The notes: generated by a model not told the origin, from the letters alone. A stretch of DNA of 64,000 nt from a bacterium (GCA_020350725.1 CP070719.1:781026-845025); one strand, 5' to 3'. Positions 44,077 through 53,611 are shown, numbered from the stretch's first letter. Translations and numbers: made by a program.

Positions 44077-45705
44077 CTAGACCGATTTTTCCTCTTCCAC
44101 CTCCAGCCAGGGAAGAGTGAAGGTGAACGATGAGCCCTGTCCCCGCTTGCTCCTGACGTCGATCTCCCCCCGGTTCTTCTTGACGATCCTTTCAACGACC
44201 GCCAGGCCGACGCCCGTGCCGGGGATATCCTCTCTGGACCCGCCTCTGTTGAACAGCTTGAAGATGTGGTCGATCCTGCCGCTGGGAATGCCGGTGCCGT
44301 TGTCGGACACGGTGAAGCATTGATGGATCTCGGCTCCCTTTTCCATCGTCCGATATTCTATCACGATACTGAGCCTTCGGCCGGGATCCCGGAACTTGAA
44401 CGCGTTGGACAGCAGGTTCGTGAAGAGATGGATCAGCTGATTCCTGTTGCCCAGGAGGACCGGTAGGTGATCGGGCAGGGCGACCGAAACGTCCTCGAGG
44501 AATTCCTCCGGCGTGGCCTCCTCGAGGGACTGGGCGATGACGTCCCTGACATCCACCCGCTCCCGGGAGTTCTCGGGACTGGCGAGGGACGCCCGAAAGA
44601 AGGTCAGCATGTCCGAAAGCCTCTTCGTGGTCTCCTTCGTCTTGCTCAGGATGACTTTGGCGAACTGGTTCCGCTCCTGGAGAGAGGCTGACTCACCCTT
44701 TTTCATGAGAAGGGAAGCGTACCCCCCGATGGTGGCGAGGGGATTGCGCAGGTCATGGGAGAGGATGGAGAGGAGTTCCTCCAGATCCATGTTCTGACTT
44801 CTCAACTCCCGGTTTCTCTTTTCCAGCTCCTGGTAGAGACGGGCGTTGTCGAGGTAGATCCCCACGTGGGAGCCCAGGGCGAAGAGAAATTCCATGTCGG
44901 CCTGGTTGAAGACATACGGCGGACCCGAGGCCACGGTCATTGTGCCGATGACCCTGTCCTGACTGATCAGGGGGATAACGGCCAGGGAGAGGAATTCCGG
45001 CGATCGGGTAACAACCCGTTCGCTCCTGCTCATGTCGTCTATGAGAACGGGCACCCTGTCGCGTACGACCTCGCCCTCGATGAGGTTGTTCCAGCCCTGC
45101 CTCGACAGGGCTTCGTTGATCTCGGAGGGTATGTTGATCGACTCGTGGAGCCTCAGTTCACCCGTCGCCGGGTCCAGAAGAAGAATGGTCCCCGCCTTGA
45201 CGGGAAGGAGGTCGGTGAGGGCCTGCAGGGCCTCCCGGGCCAGTTTTTTAGTGTCCGTGTAGGTGGCCACCCTGCCCGCTATGCCGGCGAGAGCCCCCAG
45301 CCGGTCATTCTGCGACTTCAGAATCTCCATGGCCCTGTAATCCGTCATGTCCCGGACGATGCCCAGGGTAAGAATGGGTAGCCCCTCCTCGTCGGTGAAC
45401 CTGGTCGCGGTGATCTGGCAGGTGAAATTCCGTCCGTCCCTTGCCCTGGCCGGGATCTCGCCCTGCCAGCATCCTGATCCCTCACCCAGGGCCTGGCTGA
45501 TCGACCAGTTACCGGCCTCCGACTCCGGATGGAGCATGGAAACACTCTGCCCCAGATATTCATCGCTGGTGTATCCGAACAGGCTCTCCATGGCCGGGTT
45601 GAAATAGAGGATCCGGCCCTCGTGGTTTACAACACAGGCGGCCACGGATGCTGACTGGAGATCTCTGAACTGGAAAAAAATCCTCTGCAGGACGGCCGGG
45701 TCCAT
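44077..45705 (-). CDS. Soluble histidine kinase with PAS and GAF domains
   Basis: 542 residues from ATG 45705. A PAS domain (about 15-130; VVNHEGRILYFNPAMESLFGYTSDE) is followed by a GAF domain (about 145-290), an H-box LLSILSHDLRNPLATIGGYA, an N-box LFTNLLSNAFKFR and G-boxes VSDNGTGIPSG and GTGVGLAVVERI. No membrane segment is seen, so it senses a cytoplasmic signal. It has no partner regulator beside it (an orphan kinase). A GTG at 45714 is an alternative start. Confidence 0.92.
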   Translation of the reverse strand: MDPAVLQRIFFQFRDLQSASVAACVVNHEGRILYFNPAMESLFGYTSDEYLGQSVSMLHPESEAGNWSISQALGEGSGCWQGEIPARARDGRNFTCQITATRFTDEEGLPILTLGIVRDMTDYRAMEILKSQNDRLGALAGIAGRVATYTDTKKLAREALQALTDLLPVKAGTILLLDPATGELRLHESINIPSEINEALSRQGWNNLIEGEVVRDRVPVLIDDMSRSERVVTRSPEFLSLAVIPLISQDRVIGTMTVASGPPYVFNQADMEFLFALGSHVGIYLDNARLYQELEKRNRELRSQNMDLEELLSILSHDLRNPLATIGGYASLLMKKGESASLQERNQFAKVILSKTKETTKRLSDMLTFFRASLASPENSRERVDVRDVIAQSLEEATPEEFLEDVSVALPDHLPVLLGNRNQLIHLFTNLLSNAFKFRDPGRRLSIVIEYRTMEKGAEIHQCFTVSDNGTGIPSGRIDHIFKLFNRGGSREDIPGTGVGLAVVERIVKKNRGEIDVRSKRGQGSSFTFTLPWLEVEEEKSV

Positions 45706-45901
45706 GGAGGGCACTCTCCCTTCGGATGGCTGTCAAACAAGATAACCATTTTATTATCAAGGTAATCAGGAGGACTGTAAAGGGCTATTAGAATAAAGGA
45801 TGGCCGGGGGCCTCCGATCCGTTCCGCATCCCGCTGGACTTGGTTTTTCGGTAATGATACTTTGTTGCCAGGATCGATCCCCCCGCCGACAGGAGAAGGT
45901 G

Positions 45902-47143
45902 ATGAGAACAGGATATTTCGGCCTCCTATGCGCCCTGATCGGGACTCTCATAATGACCGCCGGATGCAGTGCGACGATTGCCCCTTCCTACAGTATTTTC
46001 GGCGATCCGCCCTCCACACCCGACGGACCCGTGTTCGCCCTTGCGGTGAACGCTGACAGGCAGGCAGCCGTGACGAAGGATGGTCTGTACCTCAGAAAAG
46101 CAGACGGGCCCTGGGTACCCGTTGACATCCCCGGCCTCCGGGTGCCGAAAAAGGTCTCTTCCCTCGCTATCGGCGGTGACGAGATCCTCGTTGGGTCGAA
46201 GGGCGAAGGGCTGTTCATCTACTCGGACGGGGTATGGGAGGTCAAGACCTCAAGGTACGGGGGGCTGCCGGATGACTCGGTATTCAGCATAGCGATCGAG
46301 GATGACGAACGGGGCCTTCCCGGCAAAAACGTCTGGGTGGGAACCGGAAAGGGTCTCGCAGTGAGGCGGGACGGCAGGTGGTCACTGTTTACTCCCGACG
46401 GGGACTGGCTCGCCGAGATCGCAGGCCCGTCATCCGGGGACAGGGAGCACTATTTCGTTCCTTCCGGATCCCGGATCGGGAGACCGGGTGAGGACAGGAA
46501 AAAATTCCGGCCGCCCGTCACTTCCATCGCGATCGGCGAGAAAAGGGTGGTCCTGGGAAGCGAACACTCCATGCTGGCTTACATGGAGGCCGGCAAGTTC
46601 GCCACTGCCGTCCTGGCCGAGGACGTCCAGATCAAGAGCCTGCTGGTCGAATCAGCCATGCTCTGGTGCGGGACCTCCAGGGGTCTCCTCTGGGGTCGTC
46701 TTTTTGGAGGAGGCGCGGTGGGTGTGCCTTACCCGTCCTGGCGGGGACCCATCGATTCCGCAACCACCCTTTACGGCGGCAGGGACGCCAGAGAGTTTGT
46801 CTACACCTTTTACAGGGTCGGGTACAATGTGGCTCACGTGGAGGATCTGGCCAGGGACGACAGGGGCGGCCTCTGGGTGGCATATGCAGACAGGGAGGGC
46901 CCACCAGCACTGGAATCCGGCATCCACCGGGAGGACACGGCCGAGAGGCCTTCCACCCCGGTCTCGGGTGTCTGGCGTTATATAGCCATCGACGATCACA
47001 TAGCTGCCAAACGTCATCAGGTATTCGAGAAATACGGCACAAACCTGGGCGTCAGAGGGCTTCCCACCCAACTGGAGTATACCGGTGACGAGGCCGGGGT
47101 CTGGCTGGGAACCGATTCGGCCCTGTACAACCTGAAGAGATAA
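45902..47143 (+). CDS. Lipoprotein with propeller-like repeats
   Basis: About 413 residues from ATG 45902 (GGAG 6 bases upstream). The lipobox is LIMTAGC with Cys 22. Repeated elements such as VSSLAIGGDEILVGSKGEGLF, KNVWVGTGKGLAVRRDGRWSLF and SLLVESAMLWCGTSRGLLWG resemble blades of the two-component-regulator-type beta-propeller. It is probably anchored in the outer membrane and may bind a ligand or partner protein. It begins a run of four same-strand envelope genes (to 49528). No enzyme motif seen. Confidence 0.7.
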   Translation: MRTGYFGLLCALIGTLIMTAGCSATIAPSYSIFGDPPSTPDGPVFALAVNADRQAAVTKDGLYLRKADGPWVPVDIPGLRVPKKVSSLAIGGDEILVGSKGEGLFIYSDGVWEVKTSRYGGLPDDSVFSIAIEDDERGLPGKNVWVGTGKGLAVRRDGRWSLFTPDGDWLAEIAGPSSGDREHYFVPSGSRIGRPGEDRKKFRPPVTSIAIGEKRVVLGSEHSMLAYMEAGKFATAVLAEDVQIKSLLVESAMLWCGTSRGLLWGRLFGGGAVGVPYPSWRGPIDSATTLYGGRDAREFVYTFYRVGYNVAHVEDLARDDRGGLWVAYADREGPPALESGIHREDTAERPSTPVSGVWRYIAIDDHIAAKRHQVFEKYGTNLGVRGLPTQLEYTGDEAGVWLGTDSALYNLKR

Positions 47144-47415
47144 CCCGGGCTGCTGCCTAGGACGGCGCCCGGGTCGAAGGGGTCTTGACTCGGGTCCACT
47201 CTTGGGGTTCTATTGGGAGTTGGGCTCCCCGGCGGCTGTCGCAGGAGGTGTTCAGAGGTCTTCACCGGGGAAGGGGGCCCAACGCCCCGCATCCTGTCAT
47301 CTTTCCCTCTATGGGATCGAGTCGGATGCCGGCAGCTGAACCGTCAGGGAGGAACCACGTAATTCACCGGCCGGGAGGCACTCGACGCATTCCTGGAGGG
47401 CAACAGGAGAAATTC

Positions 47416-47664
47416 TTGAAAAGGCACCTCTATCAGTTCATACAGCATCTTGCCGTCTCGATCTTCATCGGTATCGCCGTTTACGGTATCATCATCTACA
47501 TGGGAGGGGAGGTCAACAAGAAGATCCCCGTCGGGACGTCCCTCCTCCTCGGCCTGGCGGCCGTTATCTGCGTTGTCGTCTTCGTCACCACGGGCGGGGT
47601 GCTGGACCGGATGATGGCCAAGGGGGCCGAGAAAGAAGACGCACCGGAAGAACGGAAAGGCTGA
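47416..47664 (+). CDS. Small membrane protein, two helices
   Basis: 82 residues from a TTG start at 47416, chosen because AGGAG lies 6 bases upstream; the longer frame from 47185 has no such site. Two hydrophobic helices (LAVSIFIGIAVYGIIIYMG and LLLGLAAVICVVVFVTTGG) are joined by a short basic loop and followed by a charged tail. No family recognised. It lies 11 bases before the next gene, probably in one operon. Confidence 0.6.
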   Translation: MKRHLYQFIQHLAVSIFIGIAVYGIIIYMGGEVNKKIPVGTSLLLGLAAVICVVVFVTTGGVLDRMMAKGAEKEDAPEERKG

Positions 47665-47675
47665 TCGGGGGAAAA

Positions 47676-48182
47676 TTGACCGATCTCGGCAGGCTCTTCA
47701 GGGGCGAGCACCCGTTCATCAGCAGTCCCGGAAAATGGATCCTCGTCGGACACGGGATGACGGGCGGCGACATGAAGCGAATCCCCATGGAGGGACAGAT
47801 CGAGATCATCCACGGGGGGGGAAAGATCCTCACCAGGGGGAGCATGAACCTCGTATCCCACGTGGATCAGGTTTCGTTCAGTTCGCAGTACGAGATGACC
47901 CCCACGGAGATCCCCGAAGTGCTGTCTTTCTTTCAGGCCAACCCGGAGGTGGGCGATCTCCGCGGCCAGGTGGTGGCGTTTGATGACAGGATTATCAGTT
48001 CCTATCGATCAGGCGATGGGGCCCTGGTCGGAACCGAGGTTTTCCTGCGGGTTTCGGACAGGCGGTATCTGGTCACCGGCAGCCTGACGAGAGGGGACAG
48101 GATCGTCAACCTCTGGAAGCTGGACATGGTCAGACCGTCCAGCGGCAGCGGTTCAGAAGGTATTGTGGAGGCGAAGGAGTAG
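47676..48182 (+). CDS. Unknown protein of the envelope gene run
   Basis: 168 residues starting at a TTG. No signal peptide. The sequence is beta-prone (GQIEIIHGGGKILTRGSMNLV; SSQYEMTPTEIPEVLSFFQAN; GALVGTEVFLRVSDRRYLVTGSL), which suggests a small barrel or sandwich. It contains a SFFQANPEVGDLRGQVVAFDDRIISSY segment that may be a lipid- or ligand-binding part. Function unknown; its neighbours suggest an envelope role. Confidence 0.6.
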   Translation: MTDLGRLFRGEHPFISSPGKWILVGHGMTGGDMKRIPMEGQIEIIHGGGKILTRGSMNLVSHVDQVSFSSQYEMTPTEIPEVLSFFQANPEVGDLRGQVVAFDDRIISSYRSGDGALVGTEVFLRVSDRRYLVTGSLTRGDRIVNLWKLDMVRPSSGSGSEGIVEAKE

Positions 48183-48241
48183 GGTACGCAGGCAATTGTA
48201 CCCCGGTTCTCCGGACCTGGGGTTCAACGGAGGACAATGTA

Positions 48242-49528
48242 ATGCCGATCAGAAAATCAACCGCACTCATATTCCTCGCCGTTCTTGTGGCGGGCCCGTC
48301 AGCACCCGCTCTTTGCCGGGCCGACGCCGTCCAGGACGCGGCCGCACTTCAGGAAGCCGGCGACTACCAGGGAGCCAATGACCTGCTCAAGAGGTCGGAG
48401 AGCGACCTGCAATCGCTTCTGAGGGAGAACACTGCCGCGATAAATTCCCAGATCTCGGCCCTGAACAAGGTCTCCAGCACCGAGGAGATCGAGAAGATGA
48501 AAGGAAGGAACAACCAGCTGCTCGCGGAAAGGAAGAAACTCAAAGCCGACCTGGCAAAGGTCCAGGAAGCGCTGAACGAGATCAGCGATACTGTTGAGTA
48601 TCTTCCCTACAGGGAGAGGGATACGGCCGCCGGCTACGAGGAGTTCCTGTCCAATTATCCCGCCAGCCCCTTCGCCGGAGAGGCGAAGGAACGCCTCAGC
48701 GACCTTCAGTTCGAGCCCTACAGAAAGGACGGCAGCATCGAGAGCCTCCAGGAGTTCATCACAAAATATCCCGACAGTCCCCATGTCCCTGAGGCTCAGG
48801 GCCTCCTGGACAGCGCCCTGTTCGCCTCCTACAGGGAGAGGGGCACTGCGGATGCCATTGAGGAGTTCCTCAGCCAGTACCCGGACAGTACCCATGCCGC
48901 TGACGCCAGGGTCCTTCTGGTGGGATTCCAGTACGCCCCGTACAGCGAGCAGGATACCGTGGAAGCTTACATGGAATTTCTCGACCTTCACCCCGACAAT
49001 CCCAATGCGGAGGCGGCCCGGAAACGCATGGAGGAGCTCCAGTTCGAACCTTACCGGGAGATGAACACCATCGAGGGCTTCGTTGAATTCCTGGAGAAGT
49101 ATCCAAAGAATCCGTTCGCCGGTGAGGTCCAGACCCGCCTGGGAGACCTTCAGTACCTCCCCTATTCCGAACAGGACACGGCTGACGGCTACGCCGAATT
49201 TCTGGAACTCTATCCGGACAGCCCCTTCGCGAAGGAGGCCAAGGCGAGGATGGACGACCTTCAATTCCTTACTTTTCAGGAGATGAATTCCGTCGAGGGC
49301 TACGAGGAGTTCATCGCAACCTATCCGGAGAACTCCCACATCGAGGAGGCGAGCACCCTCATCGAGGACCTGGAGTACGCCCCCTTCAGGGAAACCGGGA
49401 CAGTCGAGGCTCTGGAGGAGTTCATTGAATACTATCCGACCAACCGGCACGTGGAGGACGCCCGGGCCGTCCTGGAGGCCATGAAGGACAGGCCGGAGAC
49501 CGGACAGGCTCAGGGTGAGGGACAGTAG
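48242..49528 (+). CDS. Secreted protein with eight 37-residue helical repeats
   Basis: 428 residues. A signal peptide (cleavage near 27) is followed by a coiled-coil part (about 50-115; LKKADLAKVQ-like heptads in RNNQLLAERKKLKADL) and then eight tandem units of 37 residues. The consensus is Y-(R/S)-E-x-(D/N/G)-T-x-E-x-(Y/F)-x-E-F-L-x-x-Y-P-x-(S/N)-P-x-A-x-E-A-x-x-x-(L/M)-x-(D/E)-L-x-(F/Y)-x-P. The YP-x-(S/N)-P element recalls the turns of BamD/YbgF-type TPR repeats. It is likely a periplasmic scaffold. GGAGG lies 8 bases before the ATG. Confidence 0.75.
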   Translation: MPIRKSTALIFLAVLVAGPSAPALCRADAVQDAAALQEAGDYQGANDLLKRSESDLQSLLRENTAAINSQISALNKVSSTEEIEKMKGRNNQLLAERKKLKADLAKVQEALNEISDTVEYLPYRERDTAAGYEEFLSNYPASPFAGEAKERLSDLQFEPYRKDGSIESLQEFITKYPDSPHVPEAQGLLDSALFASYRERGTADAIEEFLSQYPDSTHAADARVLLVGFQYAPYSEQDTVEAYMEFLDLHPDNPNAEAARKRMEELQFEPYREMNTIEGFVEFLEKYPKNPFAGEVQTRLGDLQYLPYSEQDTADGYAEFLELYPDSPFAKEAKARMDDLQFLTFQEMNSVEGYEEFIATYPENSHIEEASTLIEDLEYAPFRETGTVEALEEFIEYYPTNRHVEDARAVLEAMKDRPETGQAQGEGQ

Positions 49529-49626
49529 AAGGAAGGCCCGCCCTCCCTCCGTGAGACGGGACCGCGGGTAAAAAGGCATGGGACAGACGACGGCATGAAT
49601 GATCCTGAAAACGGGGGACAGGTGCT

Positions 49627-50112
49627 GTGAACCGTCTCGGAGAGAAGGACGTCATCAGGGCACTCCTGGCGGCCGGACATGAACCGGCCGTCAGTGTTTT
49701 TGACCAGGGCACCGAGACGGCGGAGGCGGCTGCCCGGGAGCTTGATGTGGATGTGTCCAGGATCATCAAGTCCATGGTGTTCACCGTCGACGGAGCCCCG
49801 GTGCTCGCACTGCTGCCCGGTGACACGCGAGCCGACACCAAAGCCATAAAAAAACTGCTGAAGGCGAAAAAGGTCAGGCTGGCTGACCCGGACAAGGTCC
49901 TGCAATGGACCGGCTATCCCGTGGGGGCTGTCCCGCCCGTCGGCCACGCTTCGCCCCTGCCGGTCCTGCTGGACCTGAGCATCGCTGGGGGCGGCAAGAT
50001 CTATCCCGCCGCGGGGGAGATGAACAACCTCTTCGAGACGACCCTGGAGAAACTGCTGGGCATGACGGGTGGAACCCTCTGTGCCATCTCCCGACCGAGG
50101 GAGGGGGGTTGA
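49627..50112 (+). CDS. YbaK/EbsC-type aminoacyl-tRNA deacylase
   Basis: 161 residues, GTG start. The YbaK fold is recognisable in DVSRIIKSMVFTVDGAPVLALLPGDTRAD (with the conserved lysine in IKSMV) and GYPVGAVPPVGHASPLPVLLDLSI. Family members remove wrong amino acids from tRNA, for example Cys from tRNA(Pro). Together with the Thr-tRNA editing domain at 14694 it gives the window two free-standing tRNA proofreading proteins. The C-terminus runs into a repeat patch. Confidence 0.85.
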   Translation: MNRLGEKDVIRALLAAGHEPAVSVFDQGTETAEAAARELDVDVSRIIKSMVFTVDGAPVLALLPGDTRADTKAIKKLLKAKKVRLADPDKVLQWTGYPVGAVPPVGHASPLPVLLDLSIAGGGKIYPAAGEMNNLFETTLEKLLGMTGGTLCAISRPREGG

Positions 50113-50133
50113 GGTTTACGGTTGAAAAGCAGA

Positions 50134-50168
50134 GCATTGGAGTATTAGAAATTAGAGATTAGAGACCG
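50134..50168. repeat. Seven-base periodic repeat (GAGATTA type)
   Basis: GCATTGG, AGTATTA, GAAATTA, GAGATTA, GAGACCG in a 7-base step just after the YbaK gene. Confidence 0.6.
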
Positions 50169-50199
50169 ATCCAAAGTCCGAAAACACGGTTCACGGTTA

Positions 50200-50360
50200 C
50201 AGATTGCTTCACTCAGATATCGGTTCGCAATGACAACCGCTTTTCTCGCCGCGACCCCGCGTCCCCGTGTCGGTCTTTCGCCTGCCCTGAGCCTGTCGAA
50301 GGGCCCCACCGCCCCCTCTGGACCCTGGCCCCTGGACTCTGGACTCATTCCCCCCCCTCG
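50200..50360. repeat. Dispersed composite repeat, copy A
   Basis: Contains ATTGCTTCACTCAG...GGTTCGCAATGACAACC, then CTTTTCTCGCCGCGACCCCG, then CCTGAGCCTGTCGAAGG (a palindrome-like word known from many genomes) and then four TCTGGAC-type 7-mers (50317-50344). The same modules in the same order occur at 62128-62260 and 62357-62515. Confidence 0.85.
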
Positions 50361-50406
50361 CCCCTTCGGGCCCCCGCGTCCCCTCAGGACACCGGTCGAG
50401 GGATGG

Positions 50407-50970
50407 CTAACTCTTCATCGCCGCCCCGATGACCTCGGAAAACTCATTCAAGATCCTCGCCGTGAGACCCCAGACCGGCTGATCATCCACCTGGTAAACG
50501 GGAGGTGGGAAGTCGAAATGCATCTCGGCCTCCACCTGCGTTCTCAGCAGATCCCTGACCGATGATCTGTGAACGCTTTGAACCTCACTCGGGTCGGGGG
50601 TGAAGAGGTAAGGCCATGGGATCGATCCGACAAAGGGTGCGACCAGGATCCTGGAAACCACCGTATTTCGCACACTCAACTTTCCCAGGACCCCCACATC
50701 GGAGGGAAGAATGCCCAGTTCCTCTTCCGTCTCTCGCAGTGCGGTTCGCAGGAGGTCCGGCCCGTCATTTTCCTGAACCATACCCCCGGGAAATCCCATC
50801 TGCCCACCGTGGATCCTCTCGCTGGCGGTACGCCTGATGAGAATGACCCCCAACTCTCCACCGTCAAGGTAGAGGGGGACGAGAACCGCCGCCACCGACT
50901 TCCATGACGACGCTCCGTCGATGATGCGATCCTCATAATCCGTGAGGATTTTGGCAATTAAATCCATCAT
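50407..50970 (-). CDS. Nudix hydrolase, CoA pyrophosphatase-like
   Basis: 187 residues. The Nudix box is GGMVQENDGPDLLRTALRETEEELGI (G-x5-E-x7-REUxEExGU), preceded by RIHGGQMGFPGG, which is the extra motif of NudL/CoAse proteins that hydrolyse CoA and related diphosphates. The C-terminal part (VHRSSVRDLLRTQVEAEMHFDFPPPVY) is typical of the same branch. Starts at ATG 50970 or 50967. Its end faces the repeat patch. Confidence 0.87.
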   Translation of the reverse strand: MMDLIAKILTDYEDRIIDGASSWKSVAAVLVPLYLDGGELGVILIRRTASERIHGGQMGFPGGMVQENDGPDLLRTALRETEEELGILPSDVGVLGKLSVRNTVVSRILVAPFVGSIPWPYLFTPDPSEVQSVHRSSVRDLLRTQVEAEMHFDFPPPVYQVDDQPVWGLTARILNEFSEVIGAAMKS

Positions 50971-51251
50971 ATACCGTTATGGTATCCCGAATGAGCGGTG
51001 AGGTCATCATCTGTTTTGAAATGGCGGTATAATGTTTATTAGTCCGGAGTTCGATACCTGATCAGGTCCAGGCAGCCGACCGGGTCGAGGAACAGGGCGA
51101 CACTTCGGAACATCCTTGTGCTTCCCTCATTGCCGGCATCCTGCGGGCATGGTAATTTCCGTTTAGACCACCCTGACCTGAATGAGCCGCAGGCCGGGTC
51201 TCAGGGGAGTCCATCTCGGCGACCGGGCGGAAAGGAGATCATGAACAGGTG

Positions 51252-52871
51252 ATGAAGGTGCTTGTTACAGATGCCATTGATCAGGAGGGAATTGACCTCC
51301 TCGAAGCAGAGGAGGACCTGGAAGTGGTCGTGGACCATTCCCTGAAGAGGGACGGCCTGGCTGAAATCATCCCCGCTTTTCATGCCCTCATCACGAGGAG
51401 CGGGACATCGGTGACTGCCGGCATCATCGAAAAAGCCCGGAACCTGCGTGTGATAGGACGGGCAGGTGTCGGTGTCGACAACGTCGATATCGAGGCCGCC
51501 TCCCGGGCGGGGATCATCGTCATGAACGCGCCTACGGGCAACACCCTGGCTGCCACCGAACACACAATGGCCATGATGCTCGCCGCCGTCCGCAAGCTGC
51601 CCTTTGCCCACAACTCCCTGGAGGAAGGTCAGTGGAACCGCAAGATGTTCATGGGGATCCAGCTCTACAAGCGCACCCTGGGGATCGTCGGACTCGGCCG
51701 AATCGGCAGTGAGGTGGCGAAAAGGGCCAGGGCGTTCGATATGCATCTGCTGGCCTACGACCCCTACATCAAAAGAGAGAAGGCCGACAAGCTCGGAGTG
51801 GAGCTGGTGGAAAAATTCGATGACCTTCTCGACAGGTCCGATGTGATCACCTTCCACGTCCCCCTGACCAGCGAGACCCTCGGTATGGTGAAGACGCCCC
51901 AGTTCGAACGGATGAAGGACGGAGTGGTGCTCATCAACTGCGCCCGTGGCGGCGTGGTCAACGAAAACGACCTCGCCAAGGCCCTCAGAGCGAACAGGAT
52001 CTACATGGCGGCCCTGGACGTTTTCTCCGAGGAACCCCTCTCAACCGACTCCCCCCTGCATGGCCTGAATAACCTCATCGTCACACCCCACCTGGGCGCC
52101 AACACGGAAGAGGCCCAGAAGAACGTCTCCGTCATCATCGCCCAGCAGGTTATCAATGTCCTGAAGGGCAGGTCCTATGAGAACGCCGTCAACCTGCCTT
52201 ACGTGAGAGGCCGCCTCTCGCCGGAGCTACAGGCCTACTTCGATCTCTCAGAGAAGATCGGGCGCCTTCTTTCCCAGATCGTCACCGGCAGGATCGAGGA
52301 GGTACAGATCACCCAGGTCGGGTCCCTCTTCGCCGAGGACATCGGGGAGAAGGTCTTCGACTCCCCTTTTCGCTATCAGCCGTTCACTTTCGCCGTCCTG
52401 AAGGGTCTTCTCGACCACCGCATGCAGGAGGGGGTCAGCTACGTCAGCGCCCCCTACTACGCCAAGGAGAGGGAGATCGGCATCGTGGAAGCCAAGGCGG
52501 AGAGGGTCAAGAACTACAGCGATCTCATATCGGTTAAGATCACCACCGACAGGGGCTCGAACACCGTTGGGGGGACTGTGTTCGCCGACCTCAAGGGAAG
52601 AGTGGTCAACATCGACCAGTTCCTGGTGGATATCGTTGCCGAGGGGACCTTCCTGTTCTTCACCAACCAGGACCGCCCGGGTGTCATTGGCAGGGTGGGC
52701 ACCATCCTGGGCGACAACAGGATCAACGTCGCCGGTTTTTACCTCGGCCGGGAATCCTACCAGGGAAACGCCCTGGGCTTTGTCTCCCTCGACAGCAGGA
52801 TACCGGAAAACGTGCTTGAGGAGATCCGAAACCTGCCGGAGATCCTCGAAGCGAGGGAGATTATCCTGTAG
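51252..52871 (+). CDS. serA: D-3-phosphoglycerate dehydrogenase
   Basis: First step of serine synthesis. About 539 residues, the long form with an intervening domain and a C-terminal ACT domain (NQDRPGVIGRVGTILGDNRINVA, about 465-539) that usually senses serine. Catalytic and NAD motifs: GIVGLGRIGSEVAKRA near 145, INCARGGVVNENDL near 230, ALDVFSEEPL and the His-Glu relay in TPHLGANTEEAQ near 280. A GTG directly before the ATG (51249) is an alternative start. Single gene with a 280-base upstream gap. Confidence 0.96.
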   Translation: MKVLVTDAIDQEGIDLLEAEEDLEVVVDHSLKRDGLAEIIPAFHALITRSGTSVTAGIIEKARNLRVIGRAGVGVDNVDIEAASRAGIIVMNAPTGNTLAATEHTMAMMLAAVRKLPFAHNSLEEGQWNRKMFMGIQLYKRTLGIVGLGRIGSEVAKRARAFDMHLLAYDPYIKREKADKLGVELVEKFDDLLDRSDVITFHVPLTSETLGMVKTPQFERMKDGVVLINCARGGVVNENDLAKALRANRIYMAALDVFSEEPLSTDSPLHGLNNLIVTPHLGANTEEAQKNVSVIIAQQVINVLKGRSYENAVNLPYVRGRLSPELQAYFDLSEKIGRLLSQIVTGRIEEVQITQVGSLFAEDIGEKVFDSPFRYQPFTFAVLKGLLDHRMQEGVSYVSAPYYAKEREIGIVEAKAERVKNYSDLISVKITTDRGSNTVGGTVFADLKGRVVNIDQFLVDIVAEGTFLFFTNQDRPGVIGRVGTILGDNRINVAGFYLGRESYQGNALGFVSLDSRIPENVLEEIRNLPEILEAREIIL

Positions 52872-53052
52872 GTTCGATGACGCCGCCGGATGACCGGGGA
52901 CGCTGGTCCCGCCGATCCCGGGCCTGTGGTCCTGATTTCTCCTGATCCGGAGTGCGGGGCGGGGGGTTTCGATTCCGGGACGATCGGCCGGAAAGTGGAA
53001 CCTGGAAGAACGGCCGGGGTATAATTTCGGGTAACATGCGGGGGAGGTCGAG

Positions 53053-53565
53053 ATGAAACGTCTACTGTTCCTATCGTTTATGCTGGCCTTGCTGACTGCT
53101 CCCGCCGCGGCTCACGCGGTGGTCGAGTTGGGCATCGGATGGGGCGTGACCGCCCTGGAGGAGGACCTGGATTCCGTTGACACGGACGCCGGATACTCGC
53201 TGGAGGCAGTCATCGGCACCGGAGGCATCAGGTTGCTCCTGGCGGGCCTGTGGAGCGATCACGACAATGAGGGCGATTACAGCTCACTCATGGCCGGGTC
53301 CCTTTGGACTCTGGATTTCCTGGAGGGAGTCGATTCGAGGGTCTACGTTGCCGTTTCACGACATGACTTCGACTCCAGCGATCCGGCCCTCAACACCGAC
53401 GGATGGGGGTTGACGCTCGGCGGCGGGGTCAGGTGGCACGTGCTGCCGGCGGCCTCCTTCGGCCTTGACCTGAGGATCAGCGACTGGGAGGGGGACAACA
53501 GCCTCGGTGAAGACCTGGATTCCGGTGCCGGGACCCTGCAGGTCCTGTTTCAGGTGGGGTTCTGA
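53053..53565 (+). CDS. Small outer-membrane barrel-like protein
   Basis: 170 residues with a signal peptide (FLSFMLALLTAPAAAHA). The mature part alternates hydrophobic and polar residues (AGYSLEAVIGTGGIRLLLAGLW; DSRVYVAVSRHDF; WGLTLGGGVRWHVL) and ends in phenylalanine (LQVLFQVGF), a usual barrel assembly signal. It may form an 8-strand barrel. GGAGG lies 5 bases before the ATG. Function unknown. Confidence 0.7.
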   Translation: MKRLLFLSFMLALLTAPAAAHAVVELGIGWGVTALEEDLDSVDTDAGYSLEAVIGTGGIRLLLAGLWSDHDNEGDYSSLMAGSLWTLDFLEGVDSRVYVAVSRHDFDSSDPALNTDGWGLTLGGGVRWHVLPAASFGLDLRISDWEGDNSLGEDLDSGAGTLQVLFQVGF

Positions 53566-53576
53566 GATCCCCGAAA

Positions 53577-53611
53577 TTTCCCGTTTCCGGTTTCCGATTT
53601 CCCGTTAAACC
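53577..53611. repeat. Seven-base periodic repeat (TTTCCGG type)
   Basis: TTTCCCG, TTTCCGG, TTTCCGA, TTTCCCG, TTAAACC, with a complementary-looking tract (AACCGGGAACCGGAAAC) about 40 bases on, so the pair could fold. Confidence 0.65.

Noticed and set aside
48299..49579. 426-residue open frame on the minus strand with repeats
   Set aside because: It is the mirror of the 37-residue repeat gene; the repeats arise from the periodic DNA. The plus-strand frame has a signal peptide and a good ribosome site.
53071..53262. Minus-strand frame opposite the small barrel-like gene
   Set aside because: The plus strand has a signal peptide, a GGAGG ribosome site and a barrel-type C-terminus.
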